A stretch of 45,642 bases of DNA from Reyranella sp. (GCF_030651995.1 NZ_JAUSBN010000017.1:1-45642); one strand, 5' to 3'. Positions 1 to 8,675 are shown, numbered from the stretch's first letter. Program-made: numbers and translations. Notes: generated by a model from the sequence alone, not told the origin.

Positions 1-20
1 GCCGATCCTCCCGGATCGGC
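1..20. other. Perfect hairpin at the window edge
   Basis: Arms GCCGATCC and GGATCGGC (8 bp) enclose a TCCC loop. No T-run follows directly; a TTTT lies about 10 bases downstream. It may be the tail of an upstream gene's terminator or a processing hairpin before lgt. The upstream gene is outside the window, so its role cannot be decided. Confidence 0.4.
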
Positions 21-30
21 GCCGCGACGA

Positions 31-59
31 TTTTGGGGATGCGATTCCCCGGCTATAAG
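31..59 (+). promoter_or_regulatory. Possible lgt promoter
   Basis: A good -10 hexamer TATAAG lies at 54–59, 17 bases after a poor -35 (TTTTGG, 31–36). It sits just before the lgt ATG at 70. Only the -10 is convincing. Confidence 0.3.
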
Positions 60-69
60 GGTCGCCCTC

Positions 70-906
70 ATGAACACCCTCCCCGACAATCTCTTGGCCC
101 CGATCCTCCTGGCGATCCCGTTTCCCGAGATCGATCCCGTCCTGGTCCAGCTCGGGCCCTTCGCCATCCGCTGGTACGCGCTGGCCTACATCGCGGGCTT
201 GGTGATCGGCTGGCAGGTCATGCGCCGCGTCTGCGAGCAGCCGCCCAAGGTGCTGTCGCCGCTCAAGATCGACGACTTCCTGCTGTGGGCCGCGCTCGGC
301 GTCATCCTGGGCGGGCGGCTGGGCTACGTGCTGTTCTACAAGCCGGGCTTCTACATCGAGCATCCGCTGGCCGCGCTCACCCTGTGGGAAGGCGGCATGT
401 CCTTCCACGGCGGGCTGCTGGGAGTGATCGCCGCCATCCTGCTGTTCGCGATGCGCAACAAGGCCGATCCCTTCATGCTGTCGGACCTGGTGGCGATCGT
501 GGCGCCGCTCGGCCTGTTCTTCGGTCGCTTGGCCAACTTCATAAACGGCGAATTGTGGGGTCGCGTGAGCGATGTGCCCTGGGCCATGGTCTTCCCGCGC
601 GGCGGGCCCCTGCCGCGCCATCCCAGCCAGCTCTACCAGGCCTTCTTCGAGGGCGTGCTGCTCACCCTCATCGTGGTCGCGGTGTGGAAGCTCACCGAGG
701 GCCGCCGCCGGCCCGGCCTGCTGACCGGCGTGTTCTGCGCCGGCTATGGCCTGGCCCGCATCGTGGGCGAGCTCTTCCGCGAGCCCGACGCGCATCTCGG
801 CTACCTGTGGGGGCCGATCACCATGGGCATGCTGCTGTCGCTGCCCGTGCTGCTGTTCGGCTTGTGGCTGATGCTGCGGGCCTACCGCAAGCCTGCCCTG
901 CCGTGA
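70..906 (+). CDS. lgt: Prolipoprotein diacylglyceryl transferase
   Basis: Inner-membrane enzyme that transfers diacylglycerol from phosphatidylglycerol to the lipobox cysteine of prolipoproteins, the first step of lipoprotein maturation. The 278-aa length is normal for the family. Several hydrophobic helices are visible. The SFHGGLLG segment carries the conserved His, and the family signature GRLANFINGELWGR lies near residues 152–165; it has Ala where E. coli has Gly, which I take to be a tolerated variant. The ATG at 70 gives the expected N-terminus, and an out-of-frame overlapping reading frame from 33 is a shadow. The gene is followed 10 bases later by the MidA-like methyltransferase and then pgeF, a grouping I recall as common in alphaproteobacteria. 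A lipoprotein that would be its substrate is encoded at 2815. Confidence 0.97.
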   Translation: MNTLPDNLLAPILLAIPFPEIDPVLVQLGPFAIRWYALAYIAGLVIGWQVMRRVCEQPPKVLSPLKIDDFLLWAALGVILGGRLGYVLFYKPGFYIEHPLAALTLWEGGMSFHGGLLGVIAAILLFAMRNKADPFMLSDLVAIVAPLGLFFGRLANFINGELWGRVSDVPWAMVFPRGGPLPRHPSQLYQAFFEGVLLTLIVVAVWKLTEGRRRPGLLTGVFCAGYGLARIVGELFREPDAHLGYLWGPITMGMLLSLPVLLFGLWLMLRAYRKPALP

Positions 907-916
907 CCGAGGCGCC

Positions 917-1996
917 GTGACCGAGCTGGGCGGGCTGATCGCGCGCCGCATCGCGCTCACCGGGCCGATCTCGCTGGCCGACTTCATGGCCGAGGCGCTG
1001 GGTCATCCGCGGCTGGGCTACTACCGCCGCGCGGTGCCCGTCGGCGCCGCCGGCGACTTCACCACCGCGCCCGAGATCTCGCAGATGTTCGGCGAACTGA
1101 TCGGCGCCTGGCTGGCCGAGCGCTGGCTGGCGATGGGCCGGCCGGCCTCCGTGCGGCTGGTCGAGCTCGGCCCCGGCCGCGGCACGCTGATGGCCGATGC
1201 CCTGCGCGTGACCCGCGGCGTGCCCGGCTTTCAGGCCGCGATCGACCTGCATCTCGTCGACACCAATGCGCCGATGCGCGAGGCCCAGCGCGCGGCATTG
1301 CAGGCCCACCATCCGACGTGGCACGAGCGCTTCGACGAAGTGCCCGGGGGACCGTTGCTGCTGGTCGCCAACGAATTCTTCGATGCGCTGCCGGTCCGCC
1401 AGTTCCATCGCACCGCGACCGGCTGGCGCGAGCGCATGGTCGGCCTCGACGAGCAGGGCGGACTGCGGCTGGCCCTGGCGCCGGGCCATACGCCCTTCGC
1501 CCCACTGTTGCCCGATGCAGAGCAAGGCGCCGAAGCCGAACTCAGCGAAGCCGGAAGGTCGCTGGCCGGCGCGATCGGGGCGCGCATTTCCCGCGATGGC
1601 GGCTGGGCCCTCATCATCGACTATGGGCTGGAGAGCGCCGGCCGCGCCGCCTCGCTGCAGGCCGTGCGCGGCCATCAGGGCGCGGGCATCCTCGATCGTC
1701 CCGGCGAGACCGACCTCAGCGCCCATGTCGACTTCGCGGCTCTCGCCGCCGCGTCCGGCGTCACTGCCTACGGGCCGGTGGGCCAAGGCGCGTTCCTGCG
1801 CCGGCTCGGTCTTCCCGAGCGCGCGCAGGCCCTGAAGCGCAATGCAAAGGCGGCGCAGGCCGATGCCATCGATGCGGCATCGGCCCGCTTGATCGCGCCC
1901 GACCAAATGGGCACCCTCTTCCGCGTGCTGGCTCTCGGCGACGGCAAGAGCGCTCCCCCAGCCGGCTTTGTGGACACCCCCTCGGACGAAGCATGA
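917..1996 (+). CDS. SAM-dependent methyltransferase, MidA/NDUFAF7 (DUF185) family
   Basis: Class I methyltransferase fold. The SAM-binding motif LVELGPGRGTLMADALR lies near residues 76–92, followed by LLVANEFFDALPVRQF, the family's characteristic second motif. Eukaryotic NDUFAF7 dimethylates an arginine of complex I subunit NDUFS2; the bacterial substrate is not settled, so that role is only an analogy. Length 359 aa is typical. The start is GTG at 917, with GAGG four bases upstream. The stop overlaps the pgeF start as ATGA, so the two genes are translationally coupled. No ATG start gives a better N-terminus. Confidence 0.9.
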   Translation: MTELGGLIARRIALTGPISLADFMAEALGHPRLGYYRRAVPVGAAGDFTTAPEISQMFGELIGAWLAERWLAMGRPASVRLVELGPGRGTLMADALRVTRGVPGFQAAIDLHLVDTNAPMREAQRAALQAHHPTWHERFDEVPGGPLLLVANEFFDALPVRQFHRTATGWRERMVGLDEQGGLRLALAPGHTPFAPLLPDAEQGAEAELSEAGRSLAGAIGARISRDGGWALIIDYGLESAGRAASLQAVRGHQGAGILDRPGETDLSAHVDFAALAAASGVTAYGPVGQGAFLRRLGLPERAQALKRNAKAAQADAIDAASARLIAPDQMGTLFRVLALGDGKSAPPAGFVDTPSDEA

Positions 1997-2760
1997 TCCA
2001 GGCCCAGACCCTTGCCGCCCTCGACGGGGTGCAGCACCGCTTCTTCACCCGCCGGGGCGGCGTCAGCACCGGTCTCTTTTCGTCGCTCAACTGCGGCTAT
2101 GGCTCAGCCGATGCGCCGGAGCACGTGCGCGAGAACCGTCGCCGCGCAGCCGAGCAATTCGGTCTCGACGAACCCGACCTGCAGACCGTGCACCAGATCC
2201 ATTCGGCCGACGTGCTGACGGTCACCGCGGAACGCTGGAGTTCGCCGGGCGCCCCCAAAGCCGACGGTCTCGTGACTGACCGGCCGGGCGTTGCGCTGGG
2301 CGTGATGGCGGCCGACTGCGCACCGGTGCTGCTGGCCGATGGCGCCGCCTCGGTGATCGGCGCGGCGCATGCCGGCTGGAAGGGCGCGCTGGGCGGTGTG
2401 GTCGACGCCACCATCGCGGCCATGGAGAAGCTCGGCGCCCGGCGCGAGCGCATCAAGGTCGTGGTCGGTCCCTGCATCGGGCCGGACTCCTACGAGGTCG
2501 GACCTGAATTCCCGGCGCCGTTCCTGGCGCAGGACGAGGCGAACGCCGCCTTCTTCCGGAACTCGACGCGCGCCGGCCATTTCATGTTCGACCTGCCGGG
2601 CTATCTGGTGCATCGCATCGCGCGCAACGGCGTCGCCGTGACCGCCACCGGCCACGACACGCTCACCGGCACCGACGACTTCTTCAGCTACCGCCGCAAC
2701 ACTCTGCAGGGCGTGCGCGACTACGGGCGCGGCCTGTCGGCGATCGCCCTCACGGCCTGA
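1993..2760 (+). CDS. pgeF: Peptidoglycan editing factor / multicopper-type purine phosphorylase (YfiH, laccase domain)
   Basis: 255-aa protein of the YfiH/LACC1 family. The zinc ligand motifs are intact: HQIHS, AAHAGWKGA and VVGPCIGPDSYEVG, with GHDTLTGTDDFFSYRRN near the C-terminus. Family members act as purine nucleoside phosphorylase/adenosine deaminase, and E. coli PgeF also affects removal of wrongly incorporated residues from peptidoglycan precursors. The reading frame stays open upstream to 1318, but homology begins at the ATG at 1993, which overlaps the preceding stop (ATGA). It is cytoplasmic, with no signal peptide. Confidence 0.93.
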   Translation: MIQAQTLAALDGVQHRFFTRRGGVSTGLFSSLNCGYGSADAPEHVRENRRRAAEQFGLDEPDLQTVHQIHSADVLTVTAERWSSPGAPKADGLVTDRPGVALGVMAADCAPVLLADGAASVIGAAHAGWKGALGGVVDATIAAMEKLGARRERIKVVVGPCIGPDSYEVGPEFPAPFLAQDEANAAFFRNSTRAGHFMFDLPGYLVHRIARNGVAVTATGHDTLTGTDDFFSYRRNTLQGVRDYGRGLSAIALTA

Positions 2761-2761
2761 C

Positions 2762-2830
2762 GTGCCCTACTTCATCATCCTGATGGTCTGCTGCCTGCTC
2801 GGGGTCGTCGCGACATGCGCCATGTTGTGA
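2762..2830 (+). CDS. Possible 22-residue hydrophobic leader peptide
   Basis: A GTG at 2762, one base after the pgeF stop, opens a 22-codon frame rich in Ile, Leu, Val and Cys (VPYFIILMVCCLLGVVATC...). It ends at a TGA inside the start of the lipoprotein gene at 2815, in another frame. It could couple translation of the lipoprotein or encode a tiny membrane peptide. There is no good ribosome binding site, and chance is a fair explanation. Confidence 0.15.
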   Translation: MPYFIILMVCCLLGVVATCAML

Positions 2831-3795
2831 TGCTGCTCTGCCTGCTCGCCCTCGCGGCGTGCGGCGGATCGCCCAGACCCTTCGAGCACAATCCGTCCCA
2901 GGTTTCCTACGGACGCCAGATCCGCGACAAGGTCGAGGTCGCGATCAGCCCGCCGCGCAACATGCCGCCGCAGATGGGCGAGCGGGTCGCGGCCGCCCTC
3001 GCCATCGAACTGCAGTCCTACGGGATCGTGGCCGCGGTGGCCCCCGCCGAGGCACCGATCCAGGTCGACGGCGTGATGAGCACCCGCGACGCCGGCATGT
3101 CGATCGAGGTCCAGGTCGACTGGAGCATCCGCGGCAAGCCGCGCACCGACGAGCCGGCGACCGTGAAGACGCGGGCGCCGCCCGAGGACTATGCCGGGCA
3201 GGCCGAGCGCCTGGTCTCGCGCATCGCGCAGCAGGCGGCACCCCGGGTCGCGACCCTGATCGGCAAACCGCCCAATTTCATCCCGCGCGCGCCCGGCCAG
3301 GTCGCCGCGGGCGTCACCATCCCCTACGAATTCCCGCCCGATCCCGCGGCCGCGCCACCGGCGCCGACAGACGGCCCGCCCACCACCACGACCGTTCCGA
3401 CACCAGTCGCCGCCAAGCCCGCCGAAACGCAGGTCAAGGTGCTGGTGGCGCCGGTCACCGGGGCGCCGTCCGACGGCAACCGCCAGCTGACGTCCGGCAT
3501 GCGGCGTGCGCTGGGATCGAGCAAGCTCGTGATCGTCGACCAGGCAGAAGAGGGCGCCTTCACCGTGGTCGGCACGGTGAACATGACGCCGATCGACGAC
3601 CGCATGGCCCGGCTCGTCGTCAAATGGATCGTGAAGGATCCGGCCGGCAAGAATGTCGGCGACATCGAGCAGTCCAATCCCGTACCCCTCGCTGCGGCCA
3701 AGGGTTCCTGGGCGGGATTCGGCGACATCGTCGCCTCCGCCGCATCCGAAGGCGTGCTCCAGCTGCTCGAGCAGGCGATCAACAAGCCGCGCTGA
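2815..3795 (+). CDS. Conserved hypothetical lipoprotein
   Basis: 326 aa. The N-terminus MRHVVMLLCLLALAACGG is a classic lipoprotein signal with lipobox LAAC, lipidated Cys at residue 16. A Pro/Thr/Ala-rich linker (roughly residues 177–205) joins two globular halves. The C-terminal half (about 208–325) contains segments resembling periplasmic DUF-type proteins that begin with V(K/L)V-type strands, and I do not recognise a named domain. It follows pgeF with the start 54 bases after that stop and is probably in the lgt operon; Lgt would process it. Function unknown. Confidence 0.8.
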   Translation: MRHVVMLLCLLALAACGGSPRPFEHNPSQVSYGRQIRDKVEVAISPPRNMPPQMGERVAAALAIELQSYGIVAAVAPAEAPIQVDGVMSTRDAGMSIEVQVDWSIRGKPRTDEPATVKTRAPPEDYAGQAERLVSRIAQQAAPRVATLIGKPPNFIPRAPGQVAAGVTIPYEFPPDPAAAPPAPTDGPPTTTTVPTPVAAKPAETQVKVLVAPVTGAPSDGNRQLTSGMRRALGSSKLVIVDQAEEGAFTVVGTVNMTPIDDRMARLVVKWIVKDPAGKNVGDIEQSNPVPLAAAKGSWAGFGDIVASAASEGVLQLLEQAINKPR

Positions 3796-3819
3796 CGTCT
3801 GCGCAGCCTCTGAATCGGC

Positions 3820-3850
3820 TTGTCAGAGGGGGGTTCCCGGCTGCTACTGT
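3820..3850 (+). promoter_or_regulatory. Possible promoter of the first family-5 SBP gene
   Basis: TTGTCA (3820–3825) and TACTGT (3845–3850) with a 19-base spacer, about 75 bases before the ATG at 3926. The spacer is long, so this is tentative. A GGGAG ribosome binding site lies about 10 bases before the ATG. Confidence 0.3.
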
Positions 3851-3925
3851 CCCCCCGGGGCGGCTCGATTCTTGCAAGCTCGTGCGAGGACAAGAAATGG
3901 CCGCAAGACAGGGAGCTAAAAAATC

Positions 3926-5512
3926 ATGTTTTCATTCAGGAAGTCGGCGCTAGCCGTCATGGCTGCAGCGGGTGTCAGCGGCGTCATGGCCGCTGCCCCG
4001 GTACAGGCACAGACGCTCAAGGTCGTGATGCATTCGGACGTGAAGATCCTCGATCCGATCTGGACCACGGCCTACATCCAGCGCAACCACGGCTACATGG
4101 TGTGGGACACGCTGTTCGCCATGGACGAGAAGTTCGACGTCAAGCCGCAGATGGTCGACAAGTACGACGTGTCGGCCGACAAGCTGACCTGGACCTTCAC
4201 GCTGCGCGACGGTCTCGAATGGCATGACGGCAAGCCCGTGACCGCGGAAGACTGCGTCGCCTCGATCAAGCGCTGGGCCGCCCGCGATTCGATGGGTCAG
4301 AAGCTGATGGCGTCGGCCGAAGGGCTCGAGGTCGTCGACGCCAAGACCTTCAAGCTGAAGATGAAGGAGCCCTACGGCCTGGTGCTGCAGTCGCTCGGCA
4401 AGCCTTCGTCGAACGTGCCGTTCATGATGCCGAAGAAGACGGCCGAAACCGACCCGATGCAGCAGATCAAGCTCGAGGACGTGATCGGCTCCGGCCCGTT
4501 CATCTTCAAGGGCGACGAGTGGAAGCCCGGCGAGAAAATCGTCTACGTCAAGAATGCCAAGTACAAGCCGCGCGCCGAGCCCGCCAACGGCCTGGCCGGC
4601 GGCAAGGTGGTCAAGGTCGACCGCGTCGAATGGCTTGCCATGCCGGACATCCAGACGCAGGTGGCGGCGCTGCAGAGCGGCGAGATCGACATGATCGAAT
4701 CGCCCGGCCACGACCTGCTGCCGCTGCTTGCCAAGGACAAGAACATCAAGCTGCTCAGCTTCAACCCGACCGGCAATCAATATACGTTCCGCTTCAACAG
4801 CACGGCCAAGCCCTTCGACAACGCGAAGGTCCGCCACGCTGTCTTCGTCGCCTTCGCGCAGGAAGACTTCCTCAAGGCCACGATCGGCGACCCGCAGTGG
4901 TTCAAGGTCTGCAAGGCGCCCTTCGTCTGCGGCACGCCGCTGGAGACCGACGCGGGCATGGCCGACGTGCTGAACGGCAATGCCGCCAAGGCCAAGCAGC
5001 TCCTCACGGAAGCCGGCTACGACGGCACGCCGATCGTGCTGATGCATTCGACCGACCTTCAGGTTCTCACCAACCTCGCCCCGGTCGCCAAGGCTCAGCT
5101 GGAGCGCGCCGGCTTCAAGGTCGACATGGTGTCGATGGACTGGCAGACGCTGGTCGCCCGCCGCGTCAAGAAGGACCCGCCGAACGCAGGCGGCTGGCAC
5201 GCCTTCCTCACTTCGTGGGTGGCCGCCGACATCCTGAACCCCGTGATGGCCGGCTTCTTCAACTCCTCGTGCGACAAGGCCATGTTCGGCTGGCCGTGCG
5301 ACGCGACGATCGAGAAGTATCGCGACCAGTTCTCCAAGGAGACGGACCCGGCGAAGCAGAAGCAGATCGTCGAGGAACTTCAGAAGTACTGGGTCAACCA
5401 TCCGACCCACATCAACGTCGGCCAGTGGTACGCGCCGCTGGCCCGTCGCAACAACGTCGACGGCAACCTCACGGCGCCGGTTCCGGTGTTCTGGAACGTC
5501 ACCAAGAAGTAG
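3926..5512 (+). CDS. ABC transporter substrate-binding protein, family 5 (peptide/nickel type), paralog 1
   Basis: 528 aa. A signal peptide of about 28 residues ends APVQA|QTLKV. The SBP_bac_5 fold is marked by LDPIWTTAYIQRNHGYM near the N-terminus, LEWHDGKPVTAEDC and the GSGPF motif. Such periplasmic proteins deliver oligopeptides, opines, nickel or other solutes to an inner-membrane ABC permease. No permease or ATPase gene lies nearby, so it is an orphan binding protein. Two Cys pairs (VCKAPFVCG and SCDKAMFGWPCD) are also present in the two other paralogs in this window, suggesting disulfides. A paralog follows directly at 5609. The ligand cannot be deduced. Confidence 0.92.
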   Translation: MFSFRKSALAVMAAAGVSGVMAAAPVQAQTLKVVMHSDVKILDPIWTTAYIQRNHGYMVWDTLFAMDEKFDVKPQMVDKYDVSADKLTWTFTLRDGLEWHDGKPVTAEDCVASIKRWAARDSMGQKLMASAEGLEVVDAKTFKLKMKEPYGLVLQSLGKPSSNVPFMMPKKTAETDPMQQIKLEDVIGSGPFIFKGDEWKPGEKIVYVKNAKYKPRAEPANGLAGGKVVKVDRVEWLAMPDIQTQVAALQSGEIDMIESPGHDLLPLLAKDKNIKLLSFNPTGNQYTFRFNSTAKPFDNAKVRHAVFVAFAQEDFLKATIGDPQWFKVCKAPFVCGTPLETDAGMADVLNGNAAKAKQLLTEAGYDGTPIVLMHSTDLQVLTNLAPVAKAQLERAGFKVDMVSMDWQTLVARRVKKDPPNAGGWHAFLTSWVAADILNPVMAGFFNSSCDKAMFGWPCDATIEKYRDQFSKETDPAKQKQIVEELQKYWVNHPTHINVGQWYAPLARRNNVDGNLTAPVPVFWNVTKK

Positions 5513-5520
5513 CTCGATAC

Positions 5521-5579
5521 GCGCGCGGGGGGTCCTCCCCGCGCGCCCATCGATGAAGGCGGGCGCTCCCTGCCTTTTT
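5521..5579 (+). terminator. Tandem hairpins, second with U-tract, between SBP paralogs 1 and 2
   Basis: First hairpin: arms GCGCGCGGGG (5521–5530) and CCCCGCGCGC (5537–5546), six-base loop. Second: arms at 5556–5563 and 5569–5576 (8 bp, one G·U), followed by Ts to 5579, a rho-independent shape. They probably end or attenuate transcription after the first binding-protein gene. Confidence 0.65.
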
Positions 5580-5608
5580 CGATGGGGAAGAAACCCGGAG
5601 GGGGCTCT

Positions 5609-7189
5609 ATGAAAAAAGTAATGAAGCGGACGCTCGCGGCAATGGTTGCCGGTGCGATCCTGTCGAGTGCGGGGCCGGTGCTGGCCCAGGGCAAGGTCGT
5701 CAAGTTCGTGCAGAACGGCAACCTGACGATCCTCGATCCGATCTGGACGACGGCCTACGTCACCCGCAACCATGGCTACTTCGTCTACGACACGCTGTTT
5801 GCGTCGGACGAGAACAACGTCGTCAAGCCGCAGATGGTCGACAAGTACGAGGTGTCCGCCGACAAGACGGTGTGGACCTTCACCCTGCGCGACGGCCTCG
5901 AATGGCATGACGGCAAGCCGGTGACGTCCGAGGACTGCATCGCCTCGATCAAGCGCTGGGGCGCCCGCGATTCGATGGGCCAGAAGCTCATGGACTTCGT
6001 GAAGGAGTTCAAGGAGGTCAATCCCAAGACCTTCCAGATGGTGCTGAAGGAGCCGTACGGTCTGGTGCTCGATTCGCTCGGCAAGCCGTCGTCACAGGTC
6101 CCGTTCATGATGCCGAAGCGGGTCGCCGACACCGATCCCTTCAAGCAGATCGACAGCCAGATCGGCTCGGGCCCGTTCATCTACGTGAACGCCGAGTCCA
6201 AGCCCGGCGAGAAGCACGTCTACGCCAAGAACACCAAGTACAAGCCGCGTCCCGAGCCGCCCTCGATGCTGGCCGGCGGCAAGGTGGTGAAGATCGATCG
6301 CCTCGAATGGCTCGCGATCTCCGACCCGAGCACGGCGGTCAATGCCCTGATCCAGGGCGAGATCGACCTGATCGAGATTCCGGTGCCCGATCTCTTCCCG
6401 CTGCTGAAGGCCGACAAGAACGTCGAGCTCTACGGCTGGAACGCGCAGGGCAGCCAGATCATCATGCGCTTCAACCACCTCCACCCGCCGTTCAACAACC
6501 TGAAGGCCCGGCAGGCGGCGATGTATGCGATCGCCCAGGAAGACTTCCTGCGCGCCCAGGTGGGCGATCCCGAGATCTACCGGGTCTGCAACGCGCCACT
6601 GGTCTGCGGCTCGCCCTACGAGAAGAGCTACGGCAACCTGCTGGTCAAGCCCGATCTCGAGAAGGCGCGCCAGCTCCTGAAGGAGAGCGGCTATGACGGC
6701 ACGCCGATCGTCATGATGCATGCCACCGACCTGCTCTCCTCGAACCAGCTTCCGCCGGTCGGCAAGCAGGCGCTGGAGAAGATCGGCTTCAAGGTCGACC
6801 TGCAGTCGATGGACTGGCAGACGGTCGTGACGCGCCGCGCCAAGAAGGATCCGCCGGCGCAGGGCGGCTGGAACATCTTCTACACGACGACCGTCACGGT
6901 CGGTACCGAGAGCCCGGCCGGCAATTCCTTCACCAGCGGCGGCTGCGAAAAGGCCTGGTTCGGCTGGCCGTGCGATGCCGAGATGGAGAAGCTTCGCGCG
7001 TCGTACGCCAGGGAAGTCGACCCGGCCAAGCGGAAGGAGATCGCCATGGCCGTCTCCGACCGGGTGATGGACCAGGCCACGTACATCGTGCTCGGCCAGT
7101 ACAAGGCGTTCGGCGCCTACCGCAAGGACCGGATCAGCGGCTGGCTGCCCGGCCCGGTGCCGGTGATGTGGAACATCACCAAGAAGTAA
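5609..7189 (+). CDS. ABC transporter substrate-binding protein, family 5, paralog 2
   Basis: 526 aa from the ATG at 5609, chosen because GGAGGGGG lies four bases upstream and the product begins with a normal signal peptide (MKKVMKRTLAAMV... to VLAQG). An in-frame ATG at 5582 lacks these. Same family and clearly paralogous to 3926–5512: LDPIWTTAYVTRNHGYF, LEWHDGKPVTSEDC, both Cys pairs (VCNAPLVCG, CEKAWFGWPCD) and the WNITKK C-terminus are shared. It sits behind a terminator-like pair of hairpins and in front of a strong terminator, so it may be its own unit. No cognate permease is encoded here. Ligand unknown. Confidence 0.92.
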   Translation: MKKVMKRTLAAMVAGAILSSAGPVLAQGKVVKFVQNGNLTILDPIWTTAYVTRNHGYFVYDTLFASDENNVVKPQMVDKYEVSADKTVWTFTLRDGLEWHDGKPVTSEDCIASIKRWGARDSMGQKLMDFVKEFKEVNPKTFQMVLKEPYGLVLDSLGKPSSQVPFMMPKRVADTDPFKQIDSQIGSGPFIYVNAESKPGEKHVYAKNTKYKPRPEPPSMLAGGKVVKIDRLEWLAISDPSTAVNALIQGEIDLIEIPVPDLFPLLKADKNVELYGWNAQGSQIIMRFNHLHPPFNNLKARQAAMYAIAQEDFLRAQVGDPEIYRVCNAPLVCGSPYEKSYGNLLVKPDLEKARQLLKESGYDGTPIVMMHATDLLSSNQLPPVGKQALEKIGFKVDLQSMDWQTVVTRRAKKDPPAQGGWNIFYTTTVTVGTESPAGNSFTSGGCEKAWFGWPCDAEMEKLRASYAREVDPAKRKEIAMAVSDRVMDQATYIVLGQYKAFGAYRKDRISGWLPGPVPVMWNITKK

Positions 7190-7216
7190 CGGTATCGCTG
7201 CCAACAACAGTCGATC

Positions 7217-7258
7217 GGGGGACCTTCGCCAGGCAGGCGAAGGTCCCCCTTCTCGTTT
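7217..7258 (+). terminator. Strong terminator after SBP paralog 2
   Basis: A perfect 14-bp stem, GGGGGACCTTCGCC (7217–7230) and GGCGAAGGTCCCCC (7236–7249), with an AGGCA loop, followed by TTCTCGTTT. It lies 27 bases after the SBP stop. Confidence 0.8.
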
Positions 7259-7446
7259 GTGAAGGACAGCCGCAATCAAGCGGCTTGGGCGAAGCCGGCG
7301 GCGAGCTTGTTGCGCCCTTTGGTTCACCGGAGAACCTGCAGTCGAGTTTCTTCAGATTCGTAGCTTTCACAAAGTGACTGGAAACATCTGGGAGGATCGC
7401 TATATATTCCTGAGTAAGTACCCATTCGTAACCATGAGGTTTTTCC

Positions 7447-7866
7447 ATGAGCACCTCGCCCCCCGCGACCCCCGCCCAGGCCAAGGAAAGCGTCAGCTGC
7501 CCGATGGACTTCATCCTCCGCATGCTGATGGGCCCGTGGACGACCTACATCCTCTACAATCTTCGCACCCATGGGCCGCAGCGCTTTGGCGAGCTGAAGC
7601 GCCGGGTCTCGGGCATCTCGGCCAAGATGCTGACCGAGCGCCTGCGCACCCTGGAAGGCGCGGCGCTGGTGAAGCGTGACTACGAGGCGACCATCCCGCC
7701 CAAGGTCACCTATTCCCTCACCAAGCGCGGCGGGGAACTGGACGAGGTCATGGACCGGCTGGCCGAGATCGCCATCCGCTGGGAAGCCGAGGACGCCGCC
7801 AGGCGCAGCGGCCGCGCGATCGAGACGTCTCCCGAGAAGGCGCCTGCGCTGCAGGCGGCGGAGTAA
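7447..7866 (+). CDS. HxlR/MarR-like winged-helix transcriptional regulator
   Basis: 139 aa. The HxlR family core is clear: SCPMDFILRMLMGPWTTYIL, then RFGELKRRVSGISAKMLTERLRTLE (recognition helix) and the wing KVTYSLTKRG. These dimeric regulators commonly control nearby stress, redox or catabolic genes. Cys18 sits where redox-sensing members carry a reactive cysteine, though that use is only a possibility here. The ATG at 7447 has GAGG eight bases upstream. An AT-rich stretch (TATATATT, 7402–7409) may hold its promoter. It is tail-to-tail with the 2OG oxygenase, three bases apart. Target unknown; the SBP genes or the oxygenase are candidates by position only. Confidence 0.88.
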   Translation: MSTSPPATPAQAKESVSCPMDFILRMLMGPWTTYILYNLRTHGPQRFGELKRRVSGISAKMLTERLRTLEGAALVKRDYEATIPPKVTYSLTKRGGELDEVMDRLAEIAIRWEAEDAARRSGRAIETSPEKAPALQAAE

Positions 7867-7869
7867 CCG

Positions 7870-8481
7870 TCAGCCGCACAGCCAGATGTTCACGGCAAAG
7901 CGGCCATCGGCAAAGGCGCCATCGGGACAGGAGACGCGCTCGACTTCGTGACGCGCCGTCGAGGGGAAGACGAGCAGGCTGTCGTGCACCGGCTCGACAT
8001 CGATCGTCTGGCCGCCGCCCAGGTCGAAGAGCCGAAGACGCCCGCCCGTGAAGCGGCGCGGCTCGCGGTGAAAGTAGTAGACCATGGTGAGACGCCGGCG
8101 GCCGCCGGGCGTGTACTGGTCGCCGGTGAACGTATCGGTGTGCGGCCGGTAGAAGGCGCCGTCGCCATGCGCCACCAGTTCCATCTGCGTGCTGTTGGGT
8201 GGCGTGTGCGCCATCCCGAAATCCGCTTCCAGCTCCGCCTGCAGGGCCAACGCCCGGCGGCGCAGCGGCCGGGCAAAGGCGCCGAGATCCTTCAGGACAG
8301 CGGACAGGCGAGTGAGCGTTTCGAGGCGACCCGTGCCCTCGTGGGCGAGCCGCGTCGGTGCGAACCGGGCCTCGGACGCCAGAGCGTAGGCCAGGACACG
8401 GGCCGAGCCCGCCGCGCCGAGCCAGCCCGATAAAATCCGATGAGGCGGAAACCGCCCGCCAAGGAAACTCGGTTCCGGCAT
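7870..8481 (-). CDS. 2-oxoglutarate/Fe(II)-dependent oxygenase (prolyl 4-hydroxylase-like)
   Basis: 203 aa. A double-stranded beta-helix oxygenase: the iron ligand motif PHTDTF (HxD), the distal His in STARHEVERV and the 2OG-binding Arg in DGRFAVNIW are all in the expected order. LTMVYYFHREPRRFTGGRLRLF matches the prolyl-hydroxylase/SM-20 type strand region. It probably hydroxylates a protein or small molecule using O2 and 2-oxoglutarate; the substrate is unknown. The start at 8481 has only a weak ribosome binding site, so the true start may lie further in. It converges on the HxlR gene. Confidence 0.85.
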   Translation of the reverse strand: MPEPSFLGGRFPPHRILSGWLGAAGSARVLAYALASEARFAPTRLAHEGTGRLETLTRLSAVLKDLGAFARPLRRRALALQAELEADFGMAHTPPNSTQMELVAHGDGAFYRPHTDTFTGDQYTPGGRRRLTMVYYFHREPRRFTGGRLRLFDLGGGQTIDVEPVHDSLLVFPSTARHEVERVSCPDGAFADGRFAVNIWLCG

Positions 8482-8639
8482 CCGCCAGCTTTCGTCGTGC
8501 TAGCCGACGCTGGCAAGGCATTGTTTTGGAACATTAATCCGAGTGCCTGGTTGGCACCGGCCGAGGGCGTTGAAGCAAATAGTCAGGAAAGGCTGCCAAC
8601 TGGAGATGGCTCAAGGAGCCCCTGGCCCCGGCGGTTAAT

Positions 8640-8675
8640 GTGAACTCTGAGCTGGCTGATCTGCCCGGAGTTCAC
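8640..8675 (-). other. Inverted repeat downstream of SBP paralog 3
   Basis: Arms GTGAACTC (8640–8647) and GAGTTCAC (8668–8675), 8 bp perfect, 20-base spacer. It lies in the 245-base gap between the oxygenase start and the SBP stop and would be in the 3' region of the SBP message. No T-run, so it is at best a weak terminator; an operator for the oxygenase is the alternative. The rest of the gap shows nothing I can name. Confidence 0.35.

Noticed and set aside
3950..5908. 652-codon minus-strand open frame
   Set aside because: Antisense to the first and second family-5 SBP genes, no motifs.
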